Source of the DNA: Sphaerospermopsis aphanizomenoides BCCUSP55
GTDB taxonomy: Bacteria; Cyanobacteriota; Cyanobacteriia; Cyanobacteriales; Nostocaceae
Direction of reading: 5' to 3'
NCBI RefSeq assembly: GCF_001586785.1
Contig: NZ_LUFH02000048.1
Coordinates: 1-45,047 of the forward strand
Length of the DNA stretch: 45,047 bases
The notes beneath the pieces were generated by a model, which was not told where the DNA came from, did no database searches, and saw nothing but the letters and a program-made list of their open reading frames with translations. Position numbers and translations under genes: made by a program. Shown here one piece after another: positions 17,478 through 26,878 of the stretch. Within the stretch, counting starts at the first letter, position 1, and the number at the start of each line of letters is the position of its first letter.

Positions 17478-17768
17478 AGTGAGTGTTAGTTTTATTTAAA
17501 TGAGGTAAACTAGTCCGGTCGATTTGAGTTTTATTCTGTCAATTGCGATTTACAAACTGCAACCCTAGTCCACCACACCAACTTTTGTGGGTTTATCATC
17601 GGAAGACAATTTATATTCTTCCCATACGTACCTTCACCCACCAGTGGTTTGGTTGATTACTAGCTTGGAAACAGCAGTTGAATTAACTACAGGAATATAT
17701 TGGTAATGGATTATTAGTGAATATTGAAAAAGTAGATAACCTTTCCAACAGGCACATCCAGAAATTTT

Positions 17769-18356
17769 TCAAGTTCTCAGAGGTTCCCGTAACTCCCAGT
17801 GAAAAAAGCTATTTCTAAAACTGCTCTGTTGTGTTCGCTCTCTAGAGATACTTTTGAGCCAAGTTTTATTTTCAGCAATTTTTGTGGCTATCTGGGTAGT
17901 TTTTCGTATGTTTGGGAGCAACTGCAAAAAATTAACTTTCAAAGCTAATACTTTTGGGATTGGTTGTTCTGCTCTAGCTCTAATCTCCCCCAAGGTTTGA
18001 GTCTTGGAATAAGTTTGAGCCATCCTAGCTGTAATTTGCTTTCCTTGGGTGTTAACGACTTTTGCCATCTTGCCTATACACACCCAAATTACAACTATTG
18101 GCAAAAAATCTAACCTGCGCTCCCAAACTAAATACAACAGGGTTGAAAGTACCTCAGTTTTAAAGGATGTTGGCCTGTTGTCTATATTCTTAATTGTTAT
18201 GTCACTACTTTTTGGTAGGACTGATAAATTTAACGTTGGTGAAAGTACGAGACTTTCGGCAATAGATGCCTGACGAGGATATTCAGAGAACTTTACCCCT
18301 AAAAGACCCCATTGGCTTGGTGTTTCGACTGCATTTGACCTGATGATTTGTTTCAT
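17769..18356 (-). CDS. Hypothetical protein, weakly supported
   Basis: A 195-residue open frame starting at an ATG, 291 bases upstream of the HetP-like gene on the same strand. I recognise no family. One hydrophobic stretch (FLPIVVIWVCIGKMA near residue 90) could be a membrane segment, and the C-terminal half is basic (many Lys/Arg). No good ribosome site precedes it, and no repeat explains it. Its length is unusual for chance in such AT-rich DNA, but composition alone does not prove it is translated. Confidence 0.35.
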   Translation of the reverse strand: MKQIIRSNAVETPSQWGLLGVKFSEYPRQASIAESLVLSPTLNLSVLPKSSDITIKNIDNRPTSFKTEVLSTLLYLVWERRLDFLPIVVIWVCIGKMAKVVNTQGKQITARMAQTYSKTQTLGEIRARAEQPIPKVLALKVNFLQLLPNIRKTTQIATKIAENKTWLKSISRERTQQSSFRNSFFHWELREPLRT

Positions 18357-18861
18357 GAGCTGACCTGTGATTGAAAACCTGACTGTTTTTAATCAAGTCT
18401 GTTGGCTGCTTTGCTGTATTGACCCTGTTGTTGAGTTTTGTAGCCTAGTGGCTTTAGTTGCTAATAAAGACAACTGCCCTGGGTTACTTCTCGACTGTGG
18501 CTTTTGCCCCCTTAGTGAATGGAAGGTAAAAATTTACCATCCTTCTGTAATTCAGCAGTTTTAGTAGATGCTGTTGTGTCCTTATAAAAATTACACAACC
18601 TTGAGTAGAATAGATGTTCCCTAGCTATTATTGTATAACTTGTCGCTGAAAATTAGTAAATATTTTCAGTGAAGTCTCATAATCTTCAATTGAACCAAGA
18701 AGATGATTCATATTGGAATCTCAATAGCTACATTCGTATTTATACTATTTTTTGTTCCTAATGTCATCTGCCAATTTTGCAGGCTTATAAGTTAAATTTA
18801 CTGAATATCTCAGAATGTTCATTTATGCGTTGTGCAACTTTGACTTTTGTCCCATATTTGT

Positions 18862-18889
18862 CAAAAAAATGAGGGGTGTCACCCCTCAT
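18862..18889. terminator. Perfect 9-bp hairpin terminator, better on - strand
   Basis: ATGAGGGGT (18869-18877) pairs exactly with ACCCCTCAT (18881-18889) around a 3-base loop. On the - strand TTTTTTTGA follows; on the + strand TTTATC follows. No gene ends nearby on either strand. Confidence 0.7.
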
Positions 18890-19235
18890 TTTATCTACTT
18901 AAAAACCTTTTTTATCTTAAATAAAATAGTAAATAATACTAGTGACTTAATAACGAAATCCTTATCAATAAATAATTTGAGAGTTTTTTGTCTAAAGATA
19001 ATTCTCTATTTTGATGAAAATTGGCTCTGAGAGTTTAGTGATTACATATTGTTATATGTTTTGCTTGGAGGTTTTACCTGAGAACGATTTCAGCGACATC
19101 GGTTATCTACAGAGTATACTCATCTTAAAGTCATAATTGCATAAAAAACTGTCAGAGTATCCAGCATTTAAGTATTGGAAAATACTATTTGATGATATGA
19201 TATATTTAGCTGCTTTATCACACAAAATTTTGCGA

Positions 19236-19259
19236 CAAAAAAACACCCATAGGGGGTGT
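19236..19259 (-). terminator. Intrinsic terminator, - strand
   Basis: ACACCC (19243-19248) pairs with GGGTGT (19254-19259). On the - strand it runs straight into TTTTTTTGTCGCA. The nearest - strand gene upstream, the GH116 enzyme, ends about 1 kb away, so it may end a separate non-coding RNA. Confidence 0.65.
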
Positions 19260-20216
19260 GTTCAATAAAAAAGTAGCAAGTTAAAGCTGTGTGTAATTAT
19301 ATAATTAAACCTATTAATCTAAGTTAAGCGGGAAAATCATTTGGGGATTTATTAAATAAAAAAATAATTTTTGCTCAAATAACTCATTTCTGTGAGATTA
19401 CAGTTGCTATTTCCATTTCTTGATTGGATGTTTAACCCGTCAATTGTTATTAGTTTGGAATTAGTACCTGGTTAAAACTTGATACTTCGCTGGAAGAGTC
19501 ATGAGTGCTGAGTGAAAAGACAAGTCTATTGGAAGTGGGAACTCTTTACTCCATAGGATTCTGCCTCTTTGCACTAGTTGTTTGAATCTTCTGGTAATTA
19601 ATACTCATTGCTTTTAACTTGCCAATTACAATTAAAGGAGCTAGAATATAATTCCCTAAAGTTTGAACTTGTTTCCACAAGGTAAACAGTTAAAGGCTTG
19701 TGAACCTGACAAAATCTATTAAGACTGTTGTTGCTGCTTTTGTTTTCCCTAAATTGACCTGGATTCGTGTTTTTGATGGTTGACTGTGGACAAAAGTTTA
19801 GAAAAATCTACTTCCCACCGAAACCGCATTTAGGCTGACAGCTGACTACCTGTAACAGGAAACCTGTAAAACTAAATTTGTTAAATCACCTTCTCTGGTT
19901 GAGCGATATTTTGCTGTTTTTGAATTTAGTATTCATTTTTCTCACTTTTGTAGACATAGATTTGGATAGGTAATAGTTGTATTTTATACAAAGAGTCGAA
20001 ATTTACTGCAACAAAAATTGTATTATCATGGATTATTAGCGATGAAATAAGTCGCAATACTTATCTATACTAAGGAAACAGGGGAAAGAATAAAACTTTA
20101 TCCTTGACTCACGCTAACTGAGTAGTATTCCATGAGTATGGAAGTTTATATCTTTCAACTCTTAAAGATTACTTATTTTTTCGATGAATTCCGGAAACAA
20201 CCGGAAAATATAGAAA

Positions 20217-20242
20217 GTGACAAGTGACAAGTGACAGGTGAC
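20217..20242. repeat. GTGACAA/GTGACAG array
   Basis: About four copies of the GGTGACA-class heptamer just beyond the stop of the GH116 gene. Confidence 0.85.
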
Positions 20243-20287
20243 GATGCTCAAAGCCTTTAATTGTCTAAGTTTTAGTTGTGGTTCAAT

Positions 20288-22699
20288 TTAACCGAACATC
20301 ATCAAAATTGCCCAAATAGCCATTGGACGCAGATAGGTACTAGCGCGAAAAGTACCAACGGGGGTAATGGCTTCTGGGGTGCGAAACTGTAAACCATTGT
20401 CATAAATTTGCCCAACAACAGCTTCAGTTAACTGCATTGCTTCATTTTTCATCCCCATCTGCACCAGAAAAGCTGCTAACCCGAAATTAATACCAGTCCA
20501 TACTTCCAGAGGATGGGTAGCTTTAGGGTTTTCTGGACAACCATTGGGAAGCACACCGTTAGCAGCACCAAATTGGCCATCATAAAACTTAACAAAACAA
20601 GCATCATAGACAGTTTTCACAGCCGAAAGGGCATTACTGCTGGGAACAATATCCGGTAAACCCAGTAACCGGGCGTAGAATTGCCCACATAACTGATCTG
20701 CCATCACCACATCAGAACCACTTTCACTATCCAAGCGATAGTATTGCCCATTCCACAGCTTTTCCTGATAAATTGGTTTCGATTGCTGTAACCAAGATTG
20801 ATAAATTGATTTTTGCGCTCTTACTTTCTCTGCGTTCTCTGTGCCTCTGTGGTTCGTTAAAACATCCGCAATAGCGATCGCACTTTCTAACGCCGCTAAC
20901 CACAACCCACCACAATACGCACTGACACCATTTAACCGCCAATCATCAAAAGTTTGATCAGGTGCGCCAGAATTCTCCGGTATCCCATCACCATCTAAAT
21001 CAAAGGTTTTCAAATAATCAAGAGTCTGCACAATTGCATCCCAACAGTCTGCCAAAAATTGTACATCCTGACTACCTGTCAACAGAAAATCTCGGTATAC
21101 CTGCAATACAAAATCGCTACCTAAATCTTTCCACAAATTGCAATCTTGATAACAGGTGTAGTTGGTTTTTTCCCACACCCATTCATTCGGTGCGCCTAAG
21201 TCGTGGGGTGTAGCGTTAGCTACTTTGCGGGCGGCTTTTGTAGTTTCCGCCCCAATTGTATAATAATAACCAATCACTCGCAGATGGTCATCACTGTGGG
21301 GAATTGCCCGTGCAAAAGCGCGAATTACGGATTTTTCCAGTTCTGGGAATAATATTAGCAGGGCAAAAGAACCATACAACCGAACATCTAAACTTTCATA
21401 CCAACGGTAATCTAAACATTCCAAGACAGCAAACTGCCCCATAGGATCAAGTTCTGACGCTGCACTCCAGAGAGTTCCACCGCTGGTAAGGTCATAAAGT
21501 TCGTTAAATAGCGCCATTTTAAACCATTCTGGCAAATCTTCCCGGTTGAGAATAGGTTTTTGCCAGTTTTGAATTTGCGATCGCCAGATTTGATATTCTT
21601 GTAGTGCTGTAGATGCGATCGCCCAAGCATTATCACCATTGCGGCTAAAAAAATCTGTATATCTGCGGTAATAGTTAATTCCCGCTGCAAATTCCGTCAC
21701 CGGAAAATCCCAAGCCAGAGAAAAGGGAATTTCCAGACTTTCCCCTGGTTGCAAAGTAAAACGCACAGCCAAGGCTGCACCTAGGCGGGTATTTGCATCT
21801 GCGGGAGTGGCATCTAAATAATTAGGTAGAGAACCATCTTGAGAAAAACTTTCCCACAGATCCGCACCTGAACCCACCGGATTAAATCGAGTATGATAAA
21901 ATACTTCAACTTTAGAATTTTTTATCGTAGCAACACACCAGCTACCATCACCCTCCTGTATGGGTAAATTATTACCCAGCCGTCCCAAAAAACAACCGAA
22001 ATGTTCTGTATTTTCAACTATATTATTGTAATTACCTTGACTTTCACCTAAGCGCGGTTGATACTCATACACCGGACTGCCATCATCCCGTATCTGCACT
22101 TCAGGAGATTTCAGGGCATTAGTAAACCAACCCACCATATTTTCCCAACTTAGCATAATGCTGAGAGTGATAGGTGCATTTGTGGGGTTATGTGCCTTCC
22201 AAAGGAAAACCGCCACAGGATAACTAGTTTCTTGATAATTATTTGCCCAAATGGGGGAAAACTGCTCACAGGTTAGCTGTGCTTGCAAGACATTTTCATA
22301 GACAAACCAGCTACGGGGATAAAGCGCGTGATATTTGCCAGTTATTTGCGTAGTAGTTGATGCTGGATACCATTGCCAACTTTGCAGAGTCCCATCTTCC
22401 GACGGTTGGGTAGATAATGCATAAGCTTGGGCAGATGTCCCAGCATATTCAAAGACACTAAATTGACAAGCGGGGAAGGTTTGAAATAGATGTTCACCAC
22501 CGTCAATGTGCCACAGGTTAAAGTCTCCCCGTGAAGAACGGCCAATACAACCCGCACCAAAACCCCCCAGAGGCATTCCTTGCCAGGGTCCATCATCTAT
22601 ATTACTGGGGTAACGAACAGTATAAGGCTTGTCCCAACCTAAACCGATAGGACGCTGCCAACTACAGGAGGGAATTTCTGGGTAGTTATAAGTGGTCAT
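20288..22699 (-). CDS. GH116 family beta-glucosidase (GBA2-type)
   Basis: 803 residues, full length for the family. The N-terminal beta domain (GPWQGMPLGGFGAGCIGRSSRG) leads into an (alpha/alpha)6 catalytic domain (about residues 380-800). By alignment from memory to human GBA2 (Glu527/Asp677), the nucleophile would be Glu near 427 in FAVLECLDYRWYESLDVRLY and the acid/base Asp near 585 in APDQTFDDW, followed by SAYCGGLWLAALE. GBA2 hydrolyses glucosylceramide; cyanobacteria lack classical ceramides, so the natural substrate is more likely another beta-glucoside. There is no signal peptide, so it is cytoplasmic. It is separated from recA by a repeat-filled 103-base spacer. Confidence 0.88.
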   Translation of the reverse strand: MTTYNYPEIPSCSWQRPIGLGWDKPYTVRYPSNIDDGPWQGMPLGGFGAGCIGRSSRGDFNLWHIDGGEHLFQTFPACQFSVFEYAGTSAQAYALSTQPSEDGTLQSWQWYPASTTTQITGKYHALYPRSWFVYENVLQAQLTCEQFSPIWANNYQETSYPVAVFLWKAHNPTNAPITLSIMLSWENMVGWFTNALKSPEVQIRDDGSPVYEYQPRLGESQGNYNNIVENTEHFGCFLGRLGNNLPIQEGDGSWCVATIKNSKVEVFYHTRFNPVGSGADLWESFSQDGSLPNYLDATPADANTRLGAALAVRFTLQPGESLEIPFSLAWDFPVTEFAAGINYYRRYTDFFSRNGDNAWAIASTALQEYQIWRSQIQNWQKPILNREDLPEWFKMALFNELYDLTSGGTLWSAASELDPMGQFAVLECLDYRWYESLDVRLYGSFALLILFPELEKSVIRAFARAIPHSDDHLRVIGYYYTIGAETTKAARKVANATPHDLGAPNEWVWEKTNYTCYQDCNLWKDLGSDFVLQVYRDFLLTGSQDVQFLADCWDAIVQTLDYLKTFDLDGDGIPENSGAPDQTFDDWRLNGVSAYCGGLWLAALESAIAIADVLTNHRGTENAEKVRAQKSIYQSWLQQSKPIYQEKLWNGQYYRLDSESGSDVVMADQLCGQFYARLLGLPDIVPSSNALSAVKTVYDACFVKFYDGQFGAANGVLPNGCPENPKATHPLEVWTGINFGLAAFLVQMGMKNEAMQLTEAVVGQIYDNGLQFRTPEAITPVGTFRASTYLRPMAIWAILMMFG

Positions 22700-22718
22700 T
22701 TTTAAGGAACAGGAAACA

Positions 22719-22798
22719 CAAGAGATGGGGAGATGGGGAGATGGGGAGAAAATTCTTTGTCCACACCCTACACCCTACACCCCACACCCTACACCCTA
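22719..22798. repeat. GATGGGGA and CCCTACA/CCCCACA repeats
   Basis: Three GGGGAGAT units (about 22719-22748) and about five CCCTACA-class heptamers (22762-22798) fill the spacer between recA and the GH116 gene. Confidence 0.88.
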
Positions 22799-22802
22799 TT
22801 TA

Positions 22803-23882
22803 TTATTCCTCATCTAAGTCTATTTCTTCTTCTTCCTCATCATCACTGACTTTAGTAACAGAGTTAGCCGAAACTACAGCCCCTTTATCTAGTTTTTCCC
22901 GTACTTGCTCTTTAATTTTGTCAGCAAATTCTGGTTTTTCTTCTAGATATTTGATGGCGTTGTCTCGACCTTGGGAAATGTTATCACCGTTGTAGCTGTA
23001 CCAAGCACCTTTACGCAGGAGAACTCCTGTTTCTTCTGCTAAGTCAACCAGACAACCAAGGGTAGAAACTCCCTTACCAAAAATAATGTCAAATTCAGCA
23101 ATTCTAAAAGGTGGTGCGACTTTATTTTTCGCTACCTTCACTTTGACACGATTACCAAATTCATCTGTGCCTTTTTTCAGGGTTTGAATACGGCGAATAT
23201 CGAGACGCACGGAAGCGTAAAACTTCAAGGCGTTACCGCCAGTTGTTGTTTCTGGGCTACCGTAGGTGACACCGATTTTTTGCCGCAATTGGTTAATAAA
23301 AATAACTGTGCAACCGGATTTACCAATGTTACCTGTAATTTTACGTAATGCTTGGCTCATCAATCGGGCTTGTAAACCAACGTGAGCATCACCCATATCA
23401 CCTTCGATTTCCGCACGGGGTACTAGGGCTGCTACGGAGTCAATCACGACAATATCAACTGCGGCTGAACGCACCAGTTGATCTACAATTTCTAAACCTG
23501 CTTCGCCTGTATCTGGTTGGGAAACGAGTAAATTTTCAATATCTACACCTAATGCACCTGCGTAGGTGGGATCTAAGGCGTGTTCTGCATCCACGAAGGC
23601 AGCAATACCACCATTTCTTTGTACTTCTGCGATCGCATGAAGAGCTACTGTCGTTTTACCAGAACTTTCTGGCCCATAAATCTCAATTACCCGTCCCTTG
23701 GGTAAACCACCACCCAAGGCTAAATCCAAAGTCAGCGCCCCAGTGGAAATCGTCTCTACACGCATCCGGGTAGCGTCACCCAAGCGCATGATTGCTCCTT
23801 TACCAAAGCTGCGCTCAATCTGGCTTAGTACCATATTGAGTGCTTTTTGCTTGCCAGAAGTATCTGCTGTGTTGGTTGCCAT
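22803..23882 (-). CDS. recA: Recombinase RecA
   Basis: 359 residues, normal length. The short N-terminal helix ([20 protein letters not shown]) precedes the ATPase core with Walker [10 protein letters not shown], Walker [10 protein letters not shown], loop L1 around [20 protein letters not shown], and loop L2 with [22 protein letters not shown]. The C-terminus ends in the usual acidic tail ([14 protein letters not shown]). RecA forms filaments on single-stranded DNA, drives strand exchange and triggers LexA self-cleavage where LexA acts so. I saw no obvious LexA box upstream. It is a reliable housekeeping anchor for taxonomic placement. Confidence 0.99.
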   Translation of the reverse strand: MATNTADTSGKQKALNMVLSQIERSFGKGAIMRLGDATRMRVETISTGALTLDLALGGGLPKGRVIEIYGPESSGKTTVALHAIAEVQRNGGIAAFVDAEHALDPTYAGALGVDIENLLVSQPDTGEAGLEIVDQLVRSAAVDIVVIDSVAALVPRAEIEGDMGDAHVGLQARLMSQALRKITGNIGKSGCTVIFINQLRQKIGVTYGSPETTTGGNALKFYASVRLDIRRIQTLKKGTDEFGNRVKVKVAKNKVAPPFRIAEFDIIFGKGVSTLGCLVDLAEETGVLLRKGAWYSYNGDNISQGRDNAIKYLEEKPEFADKIKEQVREKLDKGAVVSANSVTKVSDDEEEEEIDLDEE

Positions 23883-24036
23883 TAGAGCCTCTAAATATAG
23901 GATTTAAGGAATTTTGCGTTGGGAGCTTAATTAGAACAGATATACTATTTTAACCGGAAAATGCGCGTTTGGTATATTTGGGAAAAAAAAGTTTGAAAAG
24001 ATTGTAACTCAATCCTGACGGGGTGACAATGAGGAC

Positions 24037-24090
24037 AGGGTGTAAGGGTGTAAGGGTGTAAGGGTGTAGGGTGTGGGGTGTGGGGTGTAG
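24037..24090. repeat. GGGTGTA heptamer array
   Basis: About seven copies of GGGTGTA/GGGTGTG, upstream of recA and downstream of the transporter gene. Confidence 0.9.
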
Positions 24091-24135
24091 CGGAGAAATC
24101 AATTCAAAATTCCTGCCTTCTGCTTCTTGCCTTCT

Positions 24136-24163
24136 TCCTGTCACCTGTCACCTGTCACCTGTT
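24136..24163. repeat. CCTGTCA heptamer array overlapping a stop codon
   Basis: Four copies of CCTGTCA (GGTGACA on the other strand). The transporter gene ends inside it: its last residues QVTGDR and its TGA stop are encoded by the repeat. Confidence 0.9.
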
Positions 24164-25328
24164 CCCTTTTAGGTAGAAGAATACACACACCAGATAGCAG
24201 AAATGCTACCGCACCAGCCATAGCAGCGATCGCAGTCGTGATAGTTGGGGCAAACACAGAGGCAAATACACTCATTGCTAAAGAAAAACCACCAAAATAG
24301 CTGCCAATACCTAAACCAGCCCAGCGAGGAGGCATTAATTCTAAAATAAACGGAATTACACCATTGACAATTAAACTAAAACCCGCTACTATAAATAATA
24401 TAATGGGAATCTGTGCGCGCAGATAGACCATTAACAGCATTGATAAAATAGTTAAGATCACACCTCCGACCATTGCCCGACGGTTGCCGAATTTGGTAGC
24501 ACAAAACCCAGCCGGTAAAGCAGCGAAAGCGAGAGCTAAACCAATCCAAACCATCATGGCTGTGATATCGTTGGTATTGAATTGGGTTTTCAGGGTTTTG
24601 CCTAAAGCATCCATGAGTAAGCGAGTACCCCAAGCGACGCTAAAACCTGTGAGAAAAATGAAAGATAAATTTTGAAAAGGGATTTTTGGTGTGTTGAGGT
24701 TTTGTAATTCTGTTGGTGTTTCTGGAGGGTGGAAAAACCGCAGAAAAAATGCTGCTGCCAGAAGTACAAAAGAGGCGATCGCAAAAGCCCAAACTGACCC
24801 TAAACTGAGAATAAAGTTATTAGCAACTCCACGAAAAGCCCCAATTAAACCACCTGCTAAAGTTACAAAACTGAATGCTAAAGGTAACTCAGCAGGCATG
24901 GAATATTTTACCAACAAGGCAAAAGCTGGAGAACGAAAGACTGTCATTGCTAATGCCCAAGCTATCAAAGTGAGAGGTAAAATACCACGTATTGCCTCAG
25001 TTGGTGGGACAAAAGTTGCTACACAGGGAATGGCAATTAACAAAGTTGATGCCAGAATTACACCAAAAGAAATGAAAGGAAAGCGCGTGCCAAATTTCTG
25101 TTGAGTTTGATCAGAAAGTCCCCCCATCAGTGGTTCCATCACCACAGCTAAAGCATTTTCCACTACCAGAATCATAGCTGCTAAAGATGCAGGAAAACCA
25201 AACTGAGTTAAAAGCTTTGGTAAATAAGCATTATAAACCAACCAAGCTAAGGTAATTGCTCCCTGCAACCCAGCTAAAACCCAAACTTGTACCCATAAAA
25301 CACTTGGTTGAGATTTTGAGGTAGTCAT
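24141..25328 (-). CDS. MFS transporter, SLC45/GPH-like
   Basis: About 395 residues with roughly twelve hydrophobic helices. The loop after helix 2/3 reads VVMEPLMGGLSDQTQQKFGTRFPFI, like the GxxSDR...GRRxPFI loop of SLC45/sucrose:proton and GPH symporters, so a sugar or glycoside substrate is plausible but not shown. The frame remains open upstream to 25529, but those 67 residues (including repeated KIQNPKS) are translated CCAAAAT-type repeats; I use the ATG at 25328. The C-terminal QVTGDR is also repeat-encoded, so both predicted ends of this open frame are shaped by repeats. Confidence 0.8.
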   Translation of the reverse strand: MTTSKSQPSVLWVQVWVLAGLQGAITLAWLVYNAYLPKLLTQFGFPASLAAMILVVENALAVVMEPLMGGLSDQTQQKFGTRFPFISFGVILASTLLIAIPCVATFVPPTEAIRGILPLTLIAWALAMTVFRSPAFALLVKYSMPAELPLAFSFVTLAGGLIGAFRGVANNFILSLGSVWAFAIASFVLLAAAFFLRFFHPPETPTELQNLNTPKIPFQNLSFIFLTGFSVAWGTRLLMDALGKTLKTQFNTNDITAMMVWIGLALAFAALPAGFCATKFGNRRAMVGGVILTILSMLLMVYLRAQIPIILFIVAGFSLIVNGVIPFILELMPPRWAGLGIGSYFGGFSLAMSVFASVFAPTITTAIAAMAGAVAFLLSGVCILLPKREQVTGDR

Positions 25329-25330
25329 CC

Positions 25331-25390
25331 GATTTTGGATTTTGGATTTTGGATTTTGGATTTTGGATTTTGGATTTTGGATTTTAGATT
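25331..25390. repeat. GGATTTT heptamer array
   Basis: About eight copies of GGATTTT immediately 5' of the transporter start codon, leaving no recognisable ribosome site. Confidence 0.92.
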
Positions 25391-25447
25391 TCCTACGGAT
25401 AGGAAAGGTAACAGGTAAGTAGAAGTTGGAAATTAATACTTTATTCT

Positions 25448-25484
25448 CTTTTCCCTGTTCCCTGTTCCCTGTTCCCTGTTCCCT
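25448..25484. repeat. GTTCCCT heptamer array
   Basis: Five copies of GTTCCCT in the spacer just after the MoeB stop codon. Confidence 0.92.
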
Positions 25485-25489
25485 ATAAT

Positions 25490-26662
25490 TTAATACTGAG
25501 GAACAGAAGGATCTACTTCCTGACTCCAAGCATTAATTCCACCTTTGACATTAGTTCCCACAATACCTGCTTCCTTGAGGATAGCCAGAGCTTTAGCAGA
25601 ACGTCCGCCCATTTTACAATGAGCAATCAAACGGTGTCCGTTGAGTAATTCCTTCACCTGAGTCACACCATCACCATTTTCAATATCTGGTAAAGGTACT
25701 AATACAGAACCAGGAATTTTGGCAATTTCATACTCATGGGGGTTGCGTACATCCAACAGCACAAAGTCTTCTGCACCACTATCGAGTAATGCTTTCAACT
25801 CCTTGACGGTCATTTCTTGAATTTCCGTCTGTTGTTTGGCTTCTTCTGCTTTCGCTTGCGGAATACCACAGAATTCTTCGTAGTCTATCAGTTTTTCAAT
25901 CACTGGACGGATGGGGTTAGGACGCAATTTCAACTCCCGGAATTTCATATCCAAAGCGTTGTAAAGCATTAAGCGTCCACTAAGAGTATTACCTTGACCA
26001 ATAATAATTTTGACTGTTTCCGTAGCTTGGATAACGCCAATAATACCCGGTAAAATTCCTAGTACACCACCTTCCGCACAAGAGGGAACCATTCCTGGTG
26101 GTGGTGGTTCGGGATACAAATCACGATAGTTAGGACCACCTTCGTAGTTAAATACGGTTGCTTGTCCTTCAAAACGGAAAATAGAACCGTAAACGTTAGG
26201 TTTGTCTAACAATACGCAAGCGTCATTAACTAAATACCGAGTGGGGAAGTTATCAGTTCCATCCACAACAATATCGTAAGGACGAATGATATCTAAAGCA
26301 TTTTCGGAACTGAGACGAGTTTCGTATAAATCAACCTGACAATGGGGGTTAATTTCGTGAATACGGTTTTTTGCGGATTCAATCTTGGGTTTACCTACCC
26401 AGGATGTGCCGTGAATAACTTGACGTTGCAGGTTGGAAGTATCAACCACATCAAAATCAACAATACCAATGCGACCGATACCTGCTGCTGCCAAATATAA
26501 CAGCAACGGTGAACCTAGTCCACCTGTACCGATACACAATACACTAGCCGCTTTTAGGCGTTTTTGCCCTTCCAGTCCCACTTCTGGCAAGATTAAGTGG
26601 CGGGAGTAGCGTTCGTAATCATCTTTGGTCAACTGGATTTCATCCAGATTGGGATTGAGCAT
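25490..26662 (-). CDS. moeB: MoeB/ThiF-like adenylyltransferase with C-terminal rhodanese domain
   Basis: 390 residues. The E1-like domain (about 1-265) has the ATP motif GTGGLGSPLLLYLAAAGIG, DFDVVDTSNLQRQ, the DGTDNFPTRYLVND motif and SCAEGGVLGILPG. The rhodanese domain (about 275-390) has a catalytic Cys near 349 in HCKMGGRSAKAL. The enzyme adenylates a C-terminal Gly-Gly of MoaD- or ThiS-like carriers, and the rhodanese part can supply sulfur; this two-domain form resembles MOCS3/Uba4. The zinc cysteine pairs of E. coli MoeB are missing: the first reads GGPNYRDLYP (usually C..C) and the second region (RPNPIRPVI) has none. Role: molybdopterin and possibly tRNA/thiamin thiolation. Confidence 0.88.
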   Translation of the reverse strand: MLNPNLDEIQLTKDDYERYSRHLILPEVGLEGQKRLKAASVLCIGTGGLGSPLLLYLAAAGIGRIGIVDFDVVDTSNLQRQVIHGTSWVGKPKIESAKNRIHEINPHCQVDLYETRLSSENALDIIRPYDIVVDGTDNFPTRYLVNDACVLLDKPNVYGSIFRFEGQATVFNYEGGPNYRDLYPEPPPPGMVPSCAEGGVLGILPGIIGVIQATETVKIIIGQGNTLSGRLMLYNALDMKFRELKLRPNPIRPVIEKLIDYEEFCGIPQAKAEEAKQQTEIQEMTVKELKALLDSGAEDFVLLDVRNPHEYEIAKIPGSVLVPLPDIENGDGVTQVKELLNGHRLIAHCKMGGRSAKALAILKEAGIVGTNVKGGINAWSQEVDPSVPQY

Positions 26663-26878
26663 AGTAGTAAGATGCAGAATCTCAGAGTATTAATGCTAAC
26701 TTAAAGTTGGTAAATTTATAAGTTCAATTTTTTCAGATTAAAACTGGTGGTTGTCTTCACAACTTCAGCAAGAGCAGTTTACCAGCTTTACTAATTTTTA
26801 CGTATACTATTATATATGAGTATTTTGACCAAGCATATAGCAAGCAGTCTATAGTCAAATTATAGACTGCGTAAAATT

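Larger units (their letters stand above)
18357..20287. other. Gene-free region with terminator-like hairpins
   Basis: About 1.9 kb without a supportable gene. It contains an imperfect palindrome (GGAAGGTAAA/AATTTACCATCC, 18521-18542), two strong hairpins with - strand T-runs (18862-18889 and 19236-19259), and a short GTGACAA/GTGACAG array at 20217-20242. Open frames here are short and of no known family. Terminators without genes suggest non-coding transcripts on the - strand. Confidence 0.5.

Noticed and set aside
18367-19030. Short + strand ORFs of 65-71 residues
   Set aside because: No family, no ribosome site; one runs through the hairpin at 18869. They look like chance frames.
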